Source: Bacteroidales bacterium
GTDB lineage: Bacteria > Bacteroidota > Bacteroidia > Bacteroidales > ML635J-15
Length of the DNA stretch: 64,000 nucleotides
Assembly: GCA_017651185.1 (NCBI GenBank)
Contig: JAGCDJ010000031.1
Location: 68,631 to 132,630, forward strand
Reading direction: 5' to 3'
Shown: one piece after another, positions 1 to 11,400 of the stretch
Numbering within the stretch: position 1 is the first letter of the stretch
Layout: each line of letters begins with the position of its first letter
Made by a program: the position numbers and the translations under genes
The notes under the pieces: model-generated
What the model was told of the DNA's origin: nothing
The model's input: the letters and a program-made list of their open reading frames with translations, nothing else
Database searches by the model: none

Positions 1-66
1 GTTATGTGTTTGTATCTCTATTGAGAGAAAAATGTCCTAATTTTCGTTCACGAATCTTCGCGTTTT

Positions 67-1512
67 TTACTTTTTCTTATAGATTTTCAGTTTCTGACCA
101 ATCTGCAATTTCGATGGGTCTGAGATGTTGTTCCATTTTAGAATTTCATCTGCGGTGGCCCAGCTATAGCGTTTTGCAATGTTGTACGGATTATCGCCGG
201 ATTTTACCGTGTAGGTTTCAACTAGTGTGTAGTCCTTTGCATTGAATGTTGCAGTGCTTGACGTATTTGAACTTGATTGTGTTGCAGGTTTCTGTGTGGT
301 TGATGTACTGGTTTTTTGTTGTGCAGTTTGGTTGCTTGATGCTGACTTTTTGCCAGTCCATATCACGAGTGTTTTGCCAGCAGTTATGTTTGTGCCACTA
401 AGTCCGTTCCATGCCTGTATGTCGCTGACTTTCACGCCGAACTTCTGCGCAATCTTACCCAAATAGTCGCCCTGCTGTATTTTGTAAATAATCTTGTCAC
501 CATTGCCTTCTACGACATAGTTTTTCGGCTCTGCAGGTGCCTTTGGCGGCGGAAAGTAAATTGTATCGTTATACTTTACAATGCTGTCGTGAAGTGTTGC
601 AAAATCGTTTTTGCGACCTGCTGGCAATCTGTATGTTACAGGGGTTCTTCGTCCATCAATAACCTCGCAACTGAATGTCGCGTTTAGAGATTTCAGTTCG
701 TTTAGACTTATGCCCATTACCTTGGAAATCTGTTCGATATGGATTCGGTCGCTGATGCGGATGGTGTCGTATTGCTGTTCGATTTCATTGATTTCGATTT
801 TGCTGTTCCTGTAATTCTCTGCCCATGAAATTACAGCGCACCAAATGTCGAAAATATTTTTGCCGTATGGGTCTAGCGAGGTGTATATTTCCGATGTTTG
901 CTTGCCTTGAACTTGCATCAACTTTAGGTTTGACGGTCCGAAAAGGTAGGCTGCTAATGCAATGTCCCATTTTTCAAATTTTTCGTGGAAATATTCCAGT
1001 TGGCGGATTGCTGCCTTTGTCGATTGCATTATGTCGTGCCGTCCGTCGGTGCATTCGCTGATTTCTACGCCATATTTTATTGCATATAGGTATTGTAGAC
1101 CCCAGAATCCGCAGTTTCCATCCTGTTCAAAGTCCTTGTCGAATGCCGATATTGCAAATGGTAGCCACAAAAGTTCATCAGGGTAGTAGGTCTGTCCTGA
1201 TTTTTCTGCAGCGAAAGCAATTTCCGAATGCGCTTTCAGCATGGCAGTTTTTGTGTCGGTTGGTAGCGATGATATTGCGTCGTAGTAAGATATTGCGTTC
1301 GGTGTAAGTGTGTAGGATTCTTCTGAAATCAGCACTTTAGGGTAAAGGTGTTCGCTAACTGATGGCGATTCTATTTTTGCCTCGATGTACAGCGGATTAT
1401 AGTTGCCAAGGTTCATTTTCAGCGATGATATGAAATCCTTTTGCGCGAATGTCGTGCAAATTGGCATCGCGGACAATATAAATACGAGTATGTGTCTGAC
1501 CCTTAACGACAT
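67..1512 (-). CDS. LysM protein with degenerate lytic transglycosylase domain
   Basis: The 481-residue protein has a signal peptide (about residues 1-23, ending TTFAQ). Residues about 105-215 align with the MltD-type SLT domain: the blocks LPFAISAFD, GFWGLQY and IALAAYLFGPSNL correspond to LPxxESxFN, GLWQF and LALAAYNAGPGNV. The catalytic glutamate of the LPxxES block is isoleucine here (about I121), so transglycosylase activity is unlikely. Two clear LysM modules follow (about 345-388 and 433-478), and a weaker LysM-like segment lies near 250-300. A Ser/Thr/Gln linker separates the two clear modules. It probably binds peptidoglycan in the periplasm as a scaffold or regulator. The gene starts 3 nt after the C69 dipeptidase stop, so the two are co-transcribed. 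The fold assignment is good; the role is inference. Confidence 0.85.
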   Translation of the reverse strand: MSLRVRHILVFILSAMPICTTFAQKDFISSLKMNLGNYNPLYIEAKIESPSVSEHLYPKVLISEESYTLTPNAISYYDAISSLPTDTKTAMLKAHSEIAFAAEKSGQTYYPDELLWLPFAISAFDKDFEQDGNCGFWGLQYLYAIKYGVEISECTDGRHDIMQSTKAAIRQLEYFHEKFEKWDIALAAYLFGPSNLKLMQVQGKQTSEIYTSLDPYGKNIFDIWCAVISWAENYRNSKIEINEIEQQYDTIRISDRIHIEQISKVMGISLNELKSLNATFSCEVIDGRRTPVTYRLPAGRKNDFATLHDSIVKYNDTIYFPPPKAPAEPKNYVVEGNGDKIIYKIQQGDYLGKIAQKFGVKVSDIQAWNGLSGTNITAGKTLVIWTGKKSASSNQTAQQKTSTSTTQKPATQSSSNTSSTATFNAKDYTLVETYTVKSGDNPYNIAKRYSWATADEILKWNNISDPSKLQIGQKLKIYKKK

Positions 1513-1515
1513 CGC

Positions 1516-3147
1516 TTAGAATTTTTCATCGTATTTAGTCCAAAGGAAATCACCGAGTTTCCATGCCTTGTCCACTACCTTTTGTCCCCACATATTTGAA
1601 TATTCGGTCAACTTAGCGATTGCTTCCTTGCGACCGTTCTTCTTGTCCATCAGGGTTTTGGCTTCGTCCTCAATATTTTTCTGGTTGTCAAAAAGTTCTT
1701 TCTGCCAAGGAATCCACACGGCATCAACTACATCCTTGCGCATGTCGCCCCAACGCTGGTGCGTAAGTGTGCCCAACCTATTGAACGCCCACCAAGCCGA
1801 TTCCTGTGTGTAACCGTTTGGACGACCGGGAGTTTCGTAGCATTTGGGCAGTTGGGTTATCTGCGGATAGAAAGGCACATATATCGATGTAGCAACGTTG
1901 TCGAGGGCAATCCAAGCCACGCCGCCAATTTCATCTGGCAACCACGAGCGGCATTGCAAGATGGTGGCGTACATTGTGTACCAACGTGCTATCGTGCGTT
2001 CGCCTAGCATTTCGATTTTGCCTGTTTTCGAATCAACATCGTACCAAGAGCCGCGAACATTCTCTATTTTCATTTGGTCGTAGGGCATCTGCGGGTTTGC
2101 CATTGGTGAAATAATTTCGTTACCGTTCTTGTCGGTAACCGTAAGTGCGTGGGTTATGTCGTACGGCGTGCCTTCGTAGTAGTCGCGGAAAATCATCGAA
2201 AGTTGCTCGATAGTCACTGGTTTGTCGGGTTTTACCGAAAATGGATAGTCCTTGTCGTTAGCATCAAGCTTCAGCGATGGGGCAACAAGGTCGAAAACAC
2301 GCCATTCGCGGCGGCGAGCTGCTATGCTGTTGCGACTTTCGGGAGCGTATGCGTGGCAGAACTCAAAATCGCCTTCCGACTTACACCATCCCGAATCCAT
2401 GGCCATCTTGAAAATGTTTTCGCTTGCCATGAACATGTCGCTGTTGCTGAGGTCTATGTGCTTGATTGTACTTGCGTTGGCGTTTACTGCGATATGGTCG
2501 TCTGGAACGCGCTGTGCAACCCAAATTCCTCCTTTCTTGCCTTTGCCCGGACCAATTATTTCAAGGTGCCATACTTCGTTTTTGTCTGCGATGGTGAGGC
2601 ACTCGCCAACATCAATCCAGCCGTATTCCTTTATTAGTTCTCCTGCTAACTTTATGGCTTCTCGGGCGCTAGAACAACGCTCAAGCATCAGTTGACAGAG
2701 TTGTGTGCAGTCGATGATGCCGTTTTCGGAAACTAGTGATTTGCGTCCGCCGAAGGTCGATTCGCCAATGCCGAGCTGCTTTTCGTTCATGCAGGGGTAG
2801 GCGGTGTTTATATAGCGGTATGTATGCGCAACTTGCGGAATTTCACCAACTTCCTCAAATTCGTATGTTGGCATTGCATAGATGTTTTTCGACACGCGCT
2901 TGTAGATTTTCTTGGTAGCACCTTTGGGGTAGTCGCGTTCTGGTTCTATATTGAATTCCGATTTTGAGCGGTGGCTGTCATCGGTGTGCGATGTGAATAC
3001 CGATCCGTCAGCACTGGCTTTTTTGCCAACAGTTATGCTTGTGCAACCGTCGGGGTAGTTTCCAACCCAGTCGGTATAGTCGATTTGAGCGGTGGCGAAT
3101 GATGCCATTGCGCAAAGGCCTATTACTGTGAGAAATTTTTGTATCAT
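1516..3147 (-). CDS. Secreted C69 family dipeptidase
   Basis: The 543-residue protein has a signal peptide (cleavage near ATAQ, residue 21). The C69/U34 N-terminal signature follows: GCTSITVGKKAS with the presumed nucleophile cysteine at about residue 35, then ADGSVFTSHTDD. C69 enzymes are Ntn-fold hydrolases that cleave dipeptides and other short peptides; in Bacteroidota many are periplasmic or lipoprotein enzymes. Further family blocks are GIGESTFGGRK and the central WYTMYATILQCRSWLPDEIGGVAW. Length fits the family. It is the first gene of a two-gene unit with the downstream LysM protein, so both act in the envelope. The nucleophile is not directly after the signal cleavage site (about 13 residues remain), so processing of a short propeptide is likely. 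Substrate cannot be told from sequence. Confidence 0.92.
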   Translation of the reverse strand: MIQKFLTVIGLCAMASFATAQIDYTDWVGNYPDGCTSITVGKKASADGSVFTSHTDDSHRSKSEFNIEPERDYPKGATKKIYKRVSKNIYAMPTYEFEEVGEIPQVAHTYRYINTAYPCMNEKQLGIGESTFGGRKSLVSENGIIDCTQLCQLMLERCSSAREAIKLAGELIKEYGWIDVGECLTIADKNEVWHLEIIGPGKGKKGGIWVAQRVPDDHIAVNANASTIKHIDLSNSDMFMASENIFKMAMDSGWCKSEGDFEFCHAYAPESRNSIAARRREWRVFDLVAPSLKLDANDKDYPFSVKPDKPVTIEQLSMIFRDYYEGTPYDITHALTVTDKNGNEIISPMANPQMPYDQMKIENVRGSWYDVDSKTGKIEMLGERTIARWYTMYATILQCRSWLPDEIGGVAWIALDNVATSIYVPFYPQITQLPKCYETPGRPNGYTQESAWWAFNRLGTLTHQRWGDMRKDVVDAVWIPWQKELFDNQKNIEDEAKTLMDKKNGRKEAIAKLTEYSNMWGQKVVDKAWKLGDFLWTKYDEKF

Positions 3148-3168
3148 AGTATTATTTTTTATCGGTTG

Positions 3169-3176
3169 CGAAGATA
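3169..3176 (-). promoter_or_regulatory. Possible -7 element for the C69 dipeptidase gene
   Basis: On the minus strand this reads TATCTTCG, one base from the Bacteroidota consensus TAnnTTTG, and lies 22 nt before the start codon. No clear -33 TTTG is seen at the usual distance, so support is moderate. Confidence 0.4.
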
Positions 3177-3223
3177 TAGAATTTTTCTAAAAACATAAAA
3201 TATGCTTGCTGGTTTGATATTTC

Positions 3224-3255
3224 TTGTAGTGGCGCAATGCATTGCGCCACTACAA
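3224..3255. repeat. Perfect 32-bp palindrome with CAATGCATTG core
   Basis: Two 16-base arms (3224-3239 and 3240-3255) are exact reverse complements around the centre, with the core GCGCAATGCATTGCGC. It sits between the acyl-CoA synthetase and dipeptidase genes. A shorter relative with the same core lies at 45944-45965, which marks a dispersed palindromic repeat family rather than a single terminator. Confidence 0.85.
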
Positions 3256-3283
3256 CGCATACACACAAATACATTTCACAAAA

Positions 3284-3312
3284 AAAGCGCAGACTTGGGA
3301 GGTCTGCGCTTT
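3284..3312 (-). terminator. Rho-independent terminator of the acyl-CoA synthetase gene
   Basis: An 11-bp stem (AAAGCGCAGAC paired with GTCTGCGCTTT) with a short loop lies 28 nt past the stop codon. On the minus strand it is followed by a run of T. Confidence 0.85.
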
Positions 3313-3340
3313 CAATTAGGAGTTTTTGTTGTGTGTTTGA

Positions 3341-4960
3341 TTATTCGTATAGGTATCGTTTGATACTTTTTTTAGGCGTTTTTTCAAATTCTTCGTTGCG
3401 AACCTGTATCTTGTTTATTTGCATGTATGCAGGCATTTCGGAATTTATTTTCTTTTGGTATTCAGCAAGTTCAGTTTCGATTTGTTCCGATGACATTCCT
3501 TTGGTGAGGTCTGGGTTCGGGTAGATAATCGATACGATCTTAGCAGCACGACTAACAACTACGCATTCCGATACCAATGGGAAGTTGCATAGTCTGGACT
3601 CTATTTCTTCTGGATAAACATTCTGTCCTGAACTTGTGAGAATCATGGTCTTGCTACGTCCTTTGAGCGAAATGAAACCATCCTTGTCGATAATGCCGAG
3701 GTCTCCGGTATGCAGCCAGCCTTCGCTGTCGAGAGCCCTTGCTGTTTCTTCTGGGTTCTTGTAGTAACCGCACATTATGTTTTCGCCGCGGAGAAGAATT
3801 TCTCCAATTTTGCCTGGTGCGCTCGATTCTACCTTTGCTTCGAGGCAGTCGACCAGTTTACCTGCAGCGTAAATAGGGTTTGTCTTCCAGCTGCTATATG
3901 CTACAAGTGGTCCGCATTCGGTCATGCCGTAACCTACTGTAAAGCGGAACCCGATTTTCTTGAGGAAGGTCTCTACTTCGCGGTTTACTTTTGCACCACC
4001 AAGGATAAGTTCGATGAAATTTCCGCCGAAAGCGTCTTCGAGAGTCTTGCGAATCTTGCGATAAATGATGCTGCGGAGTCCTGGAACTTTTGTCATGAAC
4101 TTAACTGCTGGTTTTTCAAGTGTCGGTTTAATCTTGCCTTTGTATATCTTTTCGAGAATCAGCGGAACCGAAAGTATTAGGCGTGGCTTGTATTCTCCGA
4201 ATGCCTTGAGTATTACCTGTGGAGAAGGCAGTTTGCCAAGGAAGATGATGTGGCATCCTTCGGTAAGCGGGTAGAGGAAGTCGAATGCGCAGCCGTAGCA
4301 GTGTGCGAGCGGAAGGAACGAAACCAACTTGTCGCCGCTTACGAGGAACATGTTCTCGCGTGCGAACTTTATATTTGCTGCTAATGCGTTGAGAGTCAGC
4401 ATTACACCTTTGGGACTTCCAGATGTGCCTGAAGTATAGAGGATTACGCCTAACTTGTCGTTTGGAAGTGTTGGCAATGTGAAATCCTTGGCGGTAACTT
4501 CTGGCATATTGATGTCGAAGTTGTGCTTTTCTCCGTTGCGAGTGTAGTGCGATTCAAAATTATCGAGCTTGAAAATTTCCTCAACGATTGTGAAGTTGCT
4601 GACATCCATCTTGTTTAAGATGTATTCGGATATGAATGCCAGACGTGCATCCGAGTGGTTTGTTAGTGCGTATATATCTTTAGGTGTGAAGTCCTGAAGC
4701 AATGGAACGATAACTGCACCGTAAGTAGTTGCAGCAAGGTAAACGCATCCCCAGTTTACTGAGTTTTTGCCGACGAGAACAATCTTGTCGTTTTCCTTTA
4801 TGCCACAGTCCTTGAACAATTTGTGCAACCTTAATATATTGTTGCCTAATTTTCCGAAAGTGATTACTGATTCTTTGTTGTCGTAGTCCTGCAATGCAGG
4901 AAAATTCCAGTTGTTTACAATTGCGTTCTTGTAATAATCAACAAATAATTCCTTTATCAT
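3341..4960 (-). CDS. Long-chain acyl-CoA synthetase (AMP-binding)
   Basis: The 539-residue ANL-superfamily enzyme activates a fatty acid with ATP to an acyl-adenylate and then forms the CoA thioester. Visible motifs are the phosphate loop YTSGTSGSPKG, the A5 motif GYGMTECGP, the A7/A8 block GWLHTGDLGIIDKDGF with GRSKTMILTSSGQNVYPEEIE, and the C-terminal catalytic lysine in TPKKSIKRYLYE at the very end. No signal peptide is present, so it is cytosolic or peripheral. The gene appears monocistronic: it has its own terminator and a long upstream gap. The family is certain; chain-length preference is not. A close alternative is an acyl-ACP or medium-chain ligase of the same superfamily. Confidence 0.93.
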   Translation of the reverse strand: MIKELFVDYYKNAIVNNWNFPALQDYDNKESVITFGKLGNNILRLHKLFKDCGIKENDKIVLVGKNSVNWGCVYLAATTYGAVIVPLLQDFTPKDIYALTNHSDARLAFISEYILNKMDVSNFTIVEEIFKLDNFESHYTRNGEKHNFDINMPEVTAKDFTLPTLPNDKLGVILYTSGTSGSPKGVMLTLNALAANIKFARENMFLVSGDKLVSFLPLAHCYGCAFDFLYPLTEGCHIIFLGKLPSPQVILKAFGEYKPRLILSVPLILEKIYKGKIKPTLEKPAVKFMTKVPGLRSIIYRKIRKTLEDAFGGNFIELILGGAKVNREVETFLKKIGFRFTVGYGMTECGPLVAYSSWKTNPIYAAGKLVDCLEAKVESSAPGKIGEILLRGENIMCGYYKNPEETARALDSEGWLHTGDLGIIDKDGFISLKGRSKTMILTSSGQNVYPEEIESRLCNFPLVSECVVVSRAAKIVSIIYPNPDLTKGMSSEQIETELAEYQKKINSEMPAYMQINKIQVRNEEFEKTPKKSIKRYLYE

Positions 4961-5075
4961 TTTTCCTTTGTTTAAATTGTTTTTGAATTTTGCGATGCAA
5001 AGGAATACACTTTAAAAGTGCTGTTAAAATAAATGTGGTATTGTGTTGTGTTACAGTTGTGAAAGTCTGTTTTTA

Positions 5076-5147
5076 GGGGCGAAATTCCAAAATGTGGGGC
5101 GAAATTTTTTGCTAGGGGTGAAAAATTTTTTGCGTTTGGGACGAAAA
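5076..5147. repeat. Degenerate ~20-bp tandem units (GGGGCGAAA)
   Basis: Four units start near 5076, 5096, 5115 and 5138: GGGGCGAAA, GGGGCGAAA, GGGGTGAAA and GGGACGAAA. Each is followed by a T-rich stretch and the spacing is 19-22 bp. The array is about 180 bp upstream of the -33 element of the giant gene. Confidence 0.5.
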
Positions 5148-5324
5148 TATGGATTCGGTGGGCGAGCGATGGCAGACGTCTTATTTGAGTTTTATGGCGT
5201 ACGCCTGTTTCTATGTTTCTAAGTTTTTTGATGCTGCGAGACCATAAATAGTCAATAGTTCATTGCCCGTTATTCGATTCAGAAATTCTTTTATTTATAT
5301 TAAGGTATATTTCTTAATTTTTCC

Positions 5325-5355
5325 TTGCTAAATTGGATTTAGAGTTGTAGTTTTG
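5325..5355 (+). promoter_or_regulatory. Promoter of the first giant gene
   Basis: A -33 TTG (5325-5327), a 20-nt spacer and a full-consensus -7 element TAGTTTTG (5348-5355) are present. The predicted start of transcription near 5362 leaves a leader of about 85 nt before the ATG. Confidence 0.7.
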
Positions 5356-5446
5356 CGCGTTTTTATATTTATTAGAGGTATTGTTCGCTTTTGAGACGAC
5401 CTGCCTCGCAGAATTTGGTATTTGAAACGAAATAAAATTTATTGAT

Positions 5447-8400
5447 ATGAGAAAAAAAATACGTGTTGTAGTCCTTTTGTCGATGACGTTGCTGGTGTAT
5501 GCCACTAATGTATATGCTCAGGGACTTGAAAATTATCATTTTTCAACAGGAGATGATGGGACTTTTCTTTCACCATCATTTACAGAAATAATTTCGTCGG
5601 GAAATGATGATATAACTTCTGGTGTATTGGATATCGGTTTCCCCTTTTTGTATGATGGCGTTGAGTACACCCAGTTCTCTGTGAACTCTAACGGAAGGAT
5701 GAGATTAGGCAGTATGTCTATTGGCACTAATTATAGTAATCCATTTAATTCCACTAATTATAGTGAAAACACTCCTGCCATTGCGGGGGTAGGAAGGGAT
5801 TGTAGCACTGGAGCGGCAGGTTATGTGAAGACTGGTTTATATTCAAGTGGTACCCTTGCTGTTAGGGTGATAGAATGTCTACTAAATACAAGTTCAAGCT
5901 ACACGGGAACTAACTATATAAAATTTCAGTTTCAGTTGTATCAAGGTTCCAACGAGGTGAGGATTGTATATAGTGGTGACTACACTAATGCACCATCCAA
6001 TTATCAGGTGGGTATTGGAAATGTATCTGCTGACAAGTTCTGGTATGTGAATCCATCTACCCATACAGCCACATATTCAACGACCTATACAACTGATTCT
6101 TATTCCGTATTTCCAGGAGGAGGCCGTTATTATTCTTTTATAGGTTCTGCCTCTGTACCATATATCTGCGATTTTGAAAACAATGCGGAAAATTCTAGTT
6201 GGACTTTGTCAAATAGTTCTTACACAAATTATTGGATGTTTGGAGGAGCGACAAGCAGTAGTTCTTCTAATTCTATGTACATCACAAACGATGGTTCGTC
6301 TAATGCATATACAAATACGACTGCATCTTATGTATATGCATGTCGTTCCATATATTTTGCTAGTGCTGGCGACTATGTGGTGTCGTTCAAATGGAAAGCG
6401 CGCGGAGAAACAAATTGCTGGGATGCTATGTTTGCGGCACTTGTCCCGTCTGGTACAGCATGCCCTCCTGCTAGCAATATCACTGGTAGTGCAAATGAAT
6501 TGCCTAGCGGTTATATTAATGTAGCCGATGTTTCGCAAAGTAACAATACGAATGGAGTCTTCTTGTGGACTTATTCGGAAAGCGATTGGCTAATATCAAC
6601 CAAGAACATTACCATCTCGACAGCTGGTGAATATACCCTTGTATTCTATTGGAAGAATGACACAAGCGTAGGTTCGAATCCTCCTGCCGCAGTAGATGAC
6701 ATTGAGATTGCCACACCTTGTACGGCTGCCGCTTCCCTAATTGCTGATGCAGTAAGTACATCGGTGGCGCTTACGCGCACATCGGGTGGTGACGAGAACT
6801 ATGAAATTTTAGTGTCAACATCATCGAATCCCGAAACGGCAACCGAGTCGCCTGTTGAGATGACATCGGCAACGCAAACAATAACAGGTCTTACGCCTGC
6901 CACTCAGTATTATGCATACATACGCAGCATTTGTTCCGAATACAGGCAGGGCGAATGGAGCAGTGCAGTAAGTTTTGTCACGACATGTGATAAGACGAGT
7001 ACGCTGAGCGTTGAGGTTCAAGGTAGCAGCAGGGCATTGTTGACACGTACATCAGGCAATGGTGTGAAATATGATGTTTTGGTTTCAACCTCTTCAAATC
7101 CAGAAGCGGCAACGGAAACACCAGTGACAATGACTGCTACGACACAGACAATAACTGGACTTGCTCCGGCAACTCGCTATTATGCATACATTCGCAGTTA
7201 TTGTACTGAAGATATTTATGGTGCATGGAGTAGTGCAGTTAGTTTTGTTACATCTGACGCATGTCCTGCTGTTACGAATCTTGTGGCATCGGCTGGAGTT
7301 AGTTCTGCTGATATATCATGGACTTATTCAGGTTCTGCCTTGTGGTATCAGTTGTTTGTGTCGCCTAGTGCGATAAACGAACTCGCATTGGAAGATGCTG
7401 CCCTTCCCACAGTGACCAGTTGTAGTTATACTGCAACAGGATTGTCTTCGTTAACAACCTACTATGTGTATGTGCGTCCTGTATGCAATGCGTACGATGT
7501 GGGGCAGTGGACAAGCATCCAGTTTACAACGCGGAGAGACGTCTTTCCTTTGCCGTACTACGAGGATTTTGAGGGTGCTACTGCTAGTGCATGGGAAATG
7601 AAAAATGGTGCAAATGGTTGGTTTGTAGGAACGGCAACGAACAACGGAGGCGATTATTCATTGTATATTTCAAGTGGTACTGGAACGTATAATACATATA
7701 TTAATACATCGGTTTCATATTCCTATGCTTATTGCAGGTTGAATGTTGAAGATCCTTGTATAGTTAATGTTTCTTTCGATTGGAAATGTTATGGTGAACA
7801 ATATTATGATATGCTGCGGGCATTTATTATTCCTGTAACTTTGAATCCGACACTCACTGCAAACGCTCCCAATGGAATGGATGGGCATTCTGTTGCAACT
7901 CCTAATGGATGGATTGATGTTTCGCAGCAGGGGGCGAATATGAGTAATTCTAACGAATGGATTCATAGTTCAAAGAATCTGCAAATTACTTATGCAGGGG
8001 AGTATTACTTGGTTTTTTTCTGGAAAAATGATAGTAGCGCAGGTGTCGATCCGCCTGCTGCAGTCGACAATATAAGTGTAGAGGTTGTGTCGAACTGTTT
8101 GCCTGTTGAAAATGTTACTGCAGGTGATGTCGGGAAGACTGCTGCAACAATTTCGTGGGATGAAATGTCATCCTCTACGCAATGGCAGGTGATAGTGTCG
8201 ACTTCTTCGTCTGTATCGTCGGCAACTGAAACTCCTGTGCTTGCAAACACAAATTCGTTAACCATTTCCAATCTTGAGATGGAGTCAACTTATTATGCGT
8301 TTGTTCGTGCATATTGTTCCGACTCGGAGCAAAGCGATTGGAGCGAAGGAGTCGAGTTTACAACTTTGCCACTGTGCGGGTATGTCGCGGATATCAGCAT

Positions 8401-11400
8401 TGACGAGGTCGGTGAATCATGGGTTAACTTGTCGTGGACAAATATTGATACGGATGCAACTCAGTGGCAGGTGCTGGTGTCTACTTCTTCGAATGTCGAT
8501 GCTGCTACAGAAACCCCTGTGGTTGTGAATAGTACAACGACTACCGTCGACGGACTTGCTTCGGCAACATCGTATTATGTGTATGTACGGTCGTATTGTT
8601 CCGAATATGGCTATTCACAGTGGGAAAGCCAGTCCTTTAGGACTAGTATTCCGTCAATGTCGTTGCCTTACACGCAGGACTTTGAAAGCGGCACTGCAGA
8701 AAACTGGATGTTCTCGAATGGTACAAACGGTTGGTATGTAGGGCCGGCTACTTCCAATGGAGGAGCAATGTCGCTGTATGTTTCGACATCTGCTTCTTAT
8801 CATTCTTATAATACATCTTCTACCTCGTATTCGTATGCTTATTGTTTGCTTGATGTAGAGCAGCCGTGTATGGTTAATGTTTCGTTTGATTGGAAGTCAA
8901 ATGGTGAAAGTAAATGGGATGTTGGCAGGGTTTTCTTTGTCCCCGAAAACTTGAATCCGCAACTGCAGGCAGGAAATGCTAATGGTATGTCGTCGTCATA
9001 CAATAATCCGCCTTCAGGATGGATTTCACTTACGGGTTCACATTTAAGCGGAAGTGATTCGTGGCAAGAATCGTCGATGAATATCGCATTGGCCTCTGCA
9101 GGTAGATATTACCTTGTGTTCTTCTGGAAAAATGATAGTTCTGGAGGTACCAATCCGCCGGCAGCAATAGATAATATCAGCATTGAGGTGTTGTCGACAT
9201 GCTTGTATGACAGTTATGTGTATGTAAGCGATGTTGGAAAGACATCGGCAACTGTATCGTGGGACGATAGCGAATCTATTTCGCAGTGGGAGGTGCTGGT
9301 CACTACGGCAAGTTCTCCCGACGAGGCAACAGAAACATCTGTTTTTGTCAGCGACAATAGTTATAATATAATAGGTCTTGCTAGCGAGACTGATTACAAT
9401 GTATTTGTGCGGGCATATTGTTCCGAGTCGAATCCTGGAATATGGAATAGCAATTCGTTTACAACCTTGCCGTCGTGCTTGGCTGTTGAAAATGCTTCTT
9501 TGGGTGATTATGGCAGAACATCAATCAATGTGTCGTGGGACGATGTCGAGGGCGCTTCGCAATGGCAAGTGCTTCTAACAACGGCATCGAATATTGAAGA
9601 GGCAACAGAAACTCCTGTGCTAGTGGATAATACCACACCGACAATCGATGGTCTGGAATCGGATACTAGGTATTATGCGTATGTGCGTGCATATTGTTCC
9701 GAAACCGACCAGAGCCATTGGGTATATGCAGGTACTAAAGTAACGCTACCTCCGTGTGTAACTGCTTCCAACATTCATTTGAACACAGTGAACTCAACAA
9801 CGGCATTAATTGAATGGGAGCATCCGTATACGGGAGTTTTCTGGGTGTGCTATTCAGAAACCGAATTGGATAATTGGGGAATCGCTCAGATGTTTATAGA
9901 TGATAACTACAGCATTGTGCAAAACGGCAAGTGTTTCTTGATGGGGGACCTTACACCAGGGCAGACATATCATGTGTACATTAGTGCAAGTTGTTTGGAC
10001 CAAGTGGGATCGTCTACAGAATCCCATAGAGGTGACTATGCTCATTTCCAATTTACAACGCCTACAGATGAGGTTATGTCGCTGCCATATTATCAGGACT
10101 TTGAAGTCGAAACTTTGGAAAACTGGCATTTGAACAATAATACGAATGCTTTCCGGTTCGGTACGGCGACAGCAAAGGATGGTGAAAAGTCACTATATGT
10201 CAGTGGTTATAATTATGAATGGAGTGTTGCTTATTCGGAATCGTATTCGTATGCATATTGTCGTCTGTATGTTGACCACCCAATGGTTGCAAATGTTTCT
10301 TTCGATTGGATTGGTAAAATGGGCAGTTACGGATATAGTGCACTTCGTGCATTTATGATTCCTGCTTCGGTTGCACCCGACCTAAATGCTGGTTCATCTA
10401 ATGGTATGGGGGGTAGTTATAATGATACGCCGGAAAATTGGATTGATGTGTCTGAAGTAGGTGGTGCTATGTATGGTCAGTCTTCTTGGACATCAAGTTC
10501 ACAAAATGTGGTTTTGCCTGAGTCTGGAGAGTATTATTTTGTATTTTTCTGGAAAAATCAGTCATCCTACACATCAAATCCTCCTGCTGCAATTGATAAC
10601 TTAAGTATCGAAGAGGTTACCGACTGCATATATCCGGAGCATATTTCAATTACCGAAACTGGCAAGACTTCGTTTACTGTCGAGTGGACTTCTGCTGGCT
10701 ATTCTACGCAGTGGGAAGTGCTTGTAACTACGGCTGATAGTCCCGAAGAGGCAACCGAAACTCCGATTCTGGCAAATACGACTACGGTTGTTGTCGAAGG
10801 ACTTGAAATGAATTCTTTATATAATGTGTATGTACGTTCTATTTGTTCGGGTTCTACATATAGTACATGGTCGGGACCAGATTGGCAGCGGACGTTGCCA
10901 CCATGCGAACCGGTATACGATGCAACTGCTATTGTTACGCAAACTTCGGCTAAAATAAGATGGTTGCATCCATACAATAGAACATATTATTATACGGTGT
11001 TATCTGAAACCGAAATGACACCCGAACAACTTGCAGTCGCTCCGCATCAGACTACAAGTTACCTATATTTGAATCTCAGTGATTTGACTCCCGGACATAC
11101 TTATCACGAATATATTGCTGCAGATTGTGGCGACGGAGATATTAGCGAATGGGTGCATGTTGAATTTACAACAACCGAACAGGAAGCAATGACATTGCCA
11201 TATTATGAGGATTTTGACGACGGAGTGGTACAAAACTGGATTATTAACAACAATACTAATGGTTGGTATCTGGGGTCTGCTATAGCAAACGAAAGTCCAA
11301 TGTCAATGTATATCTCTCCAGACTATGGTATTACATATCAATATAATAGTTATTATTCTGTTTCTTATGCATATTGTCGATTGAATATCGACCATCGTTG

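Larger units (their letters stand above)
4961..5446. other. Divergent intergenic region, 486 bases
   Basis: No gene is visible here. The left end holds upstream sequence of the acyl-CoA synthetase, with only a weak -7-like site (minus-strand TTCCTTTG near 4998-5005). The centre holds a degenerate array of GGGGCGAAA units (5076-5147). The right end holds the promoter and an untranslated leader of about 85 nt for the first giant gene. Confidence 0.7.
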
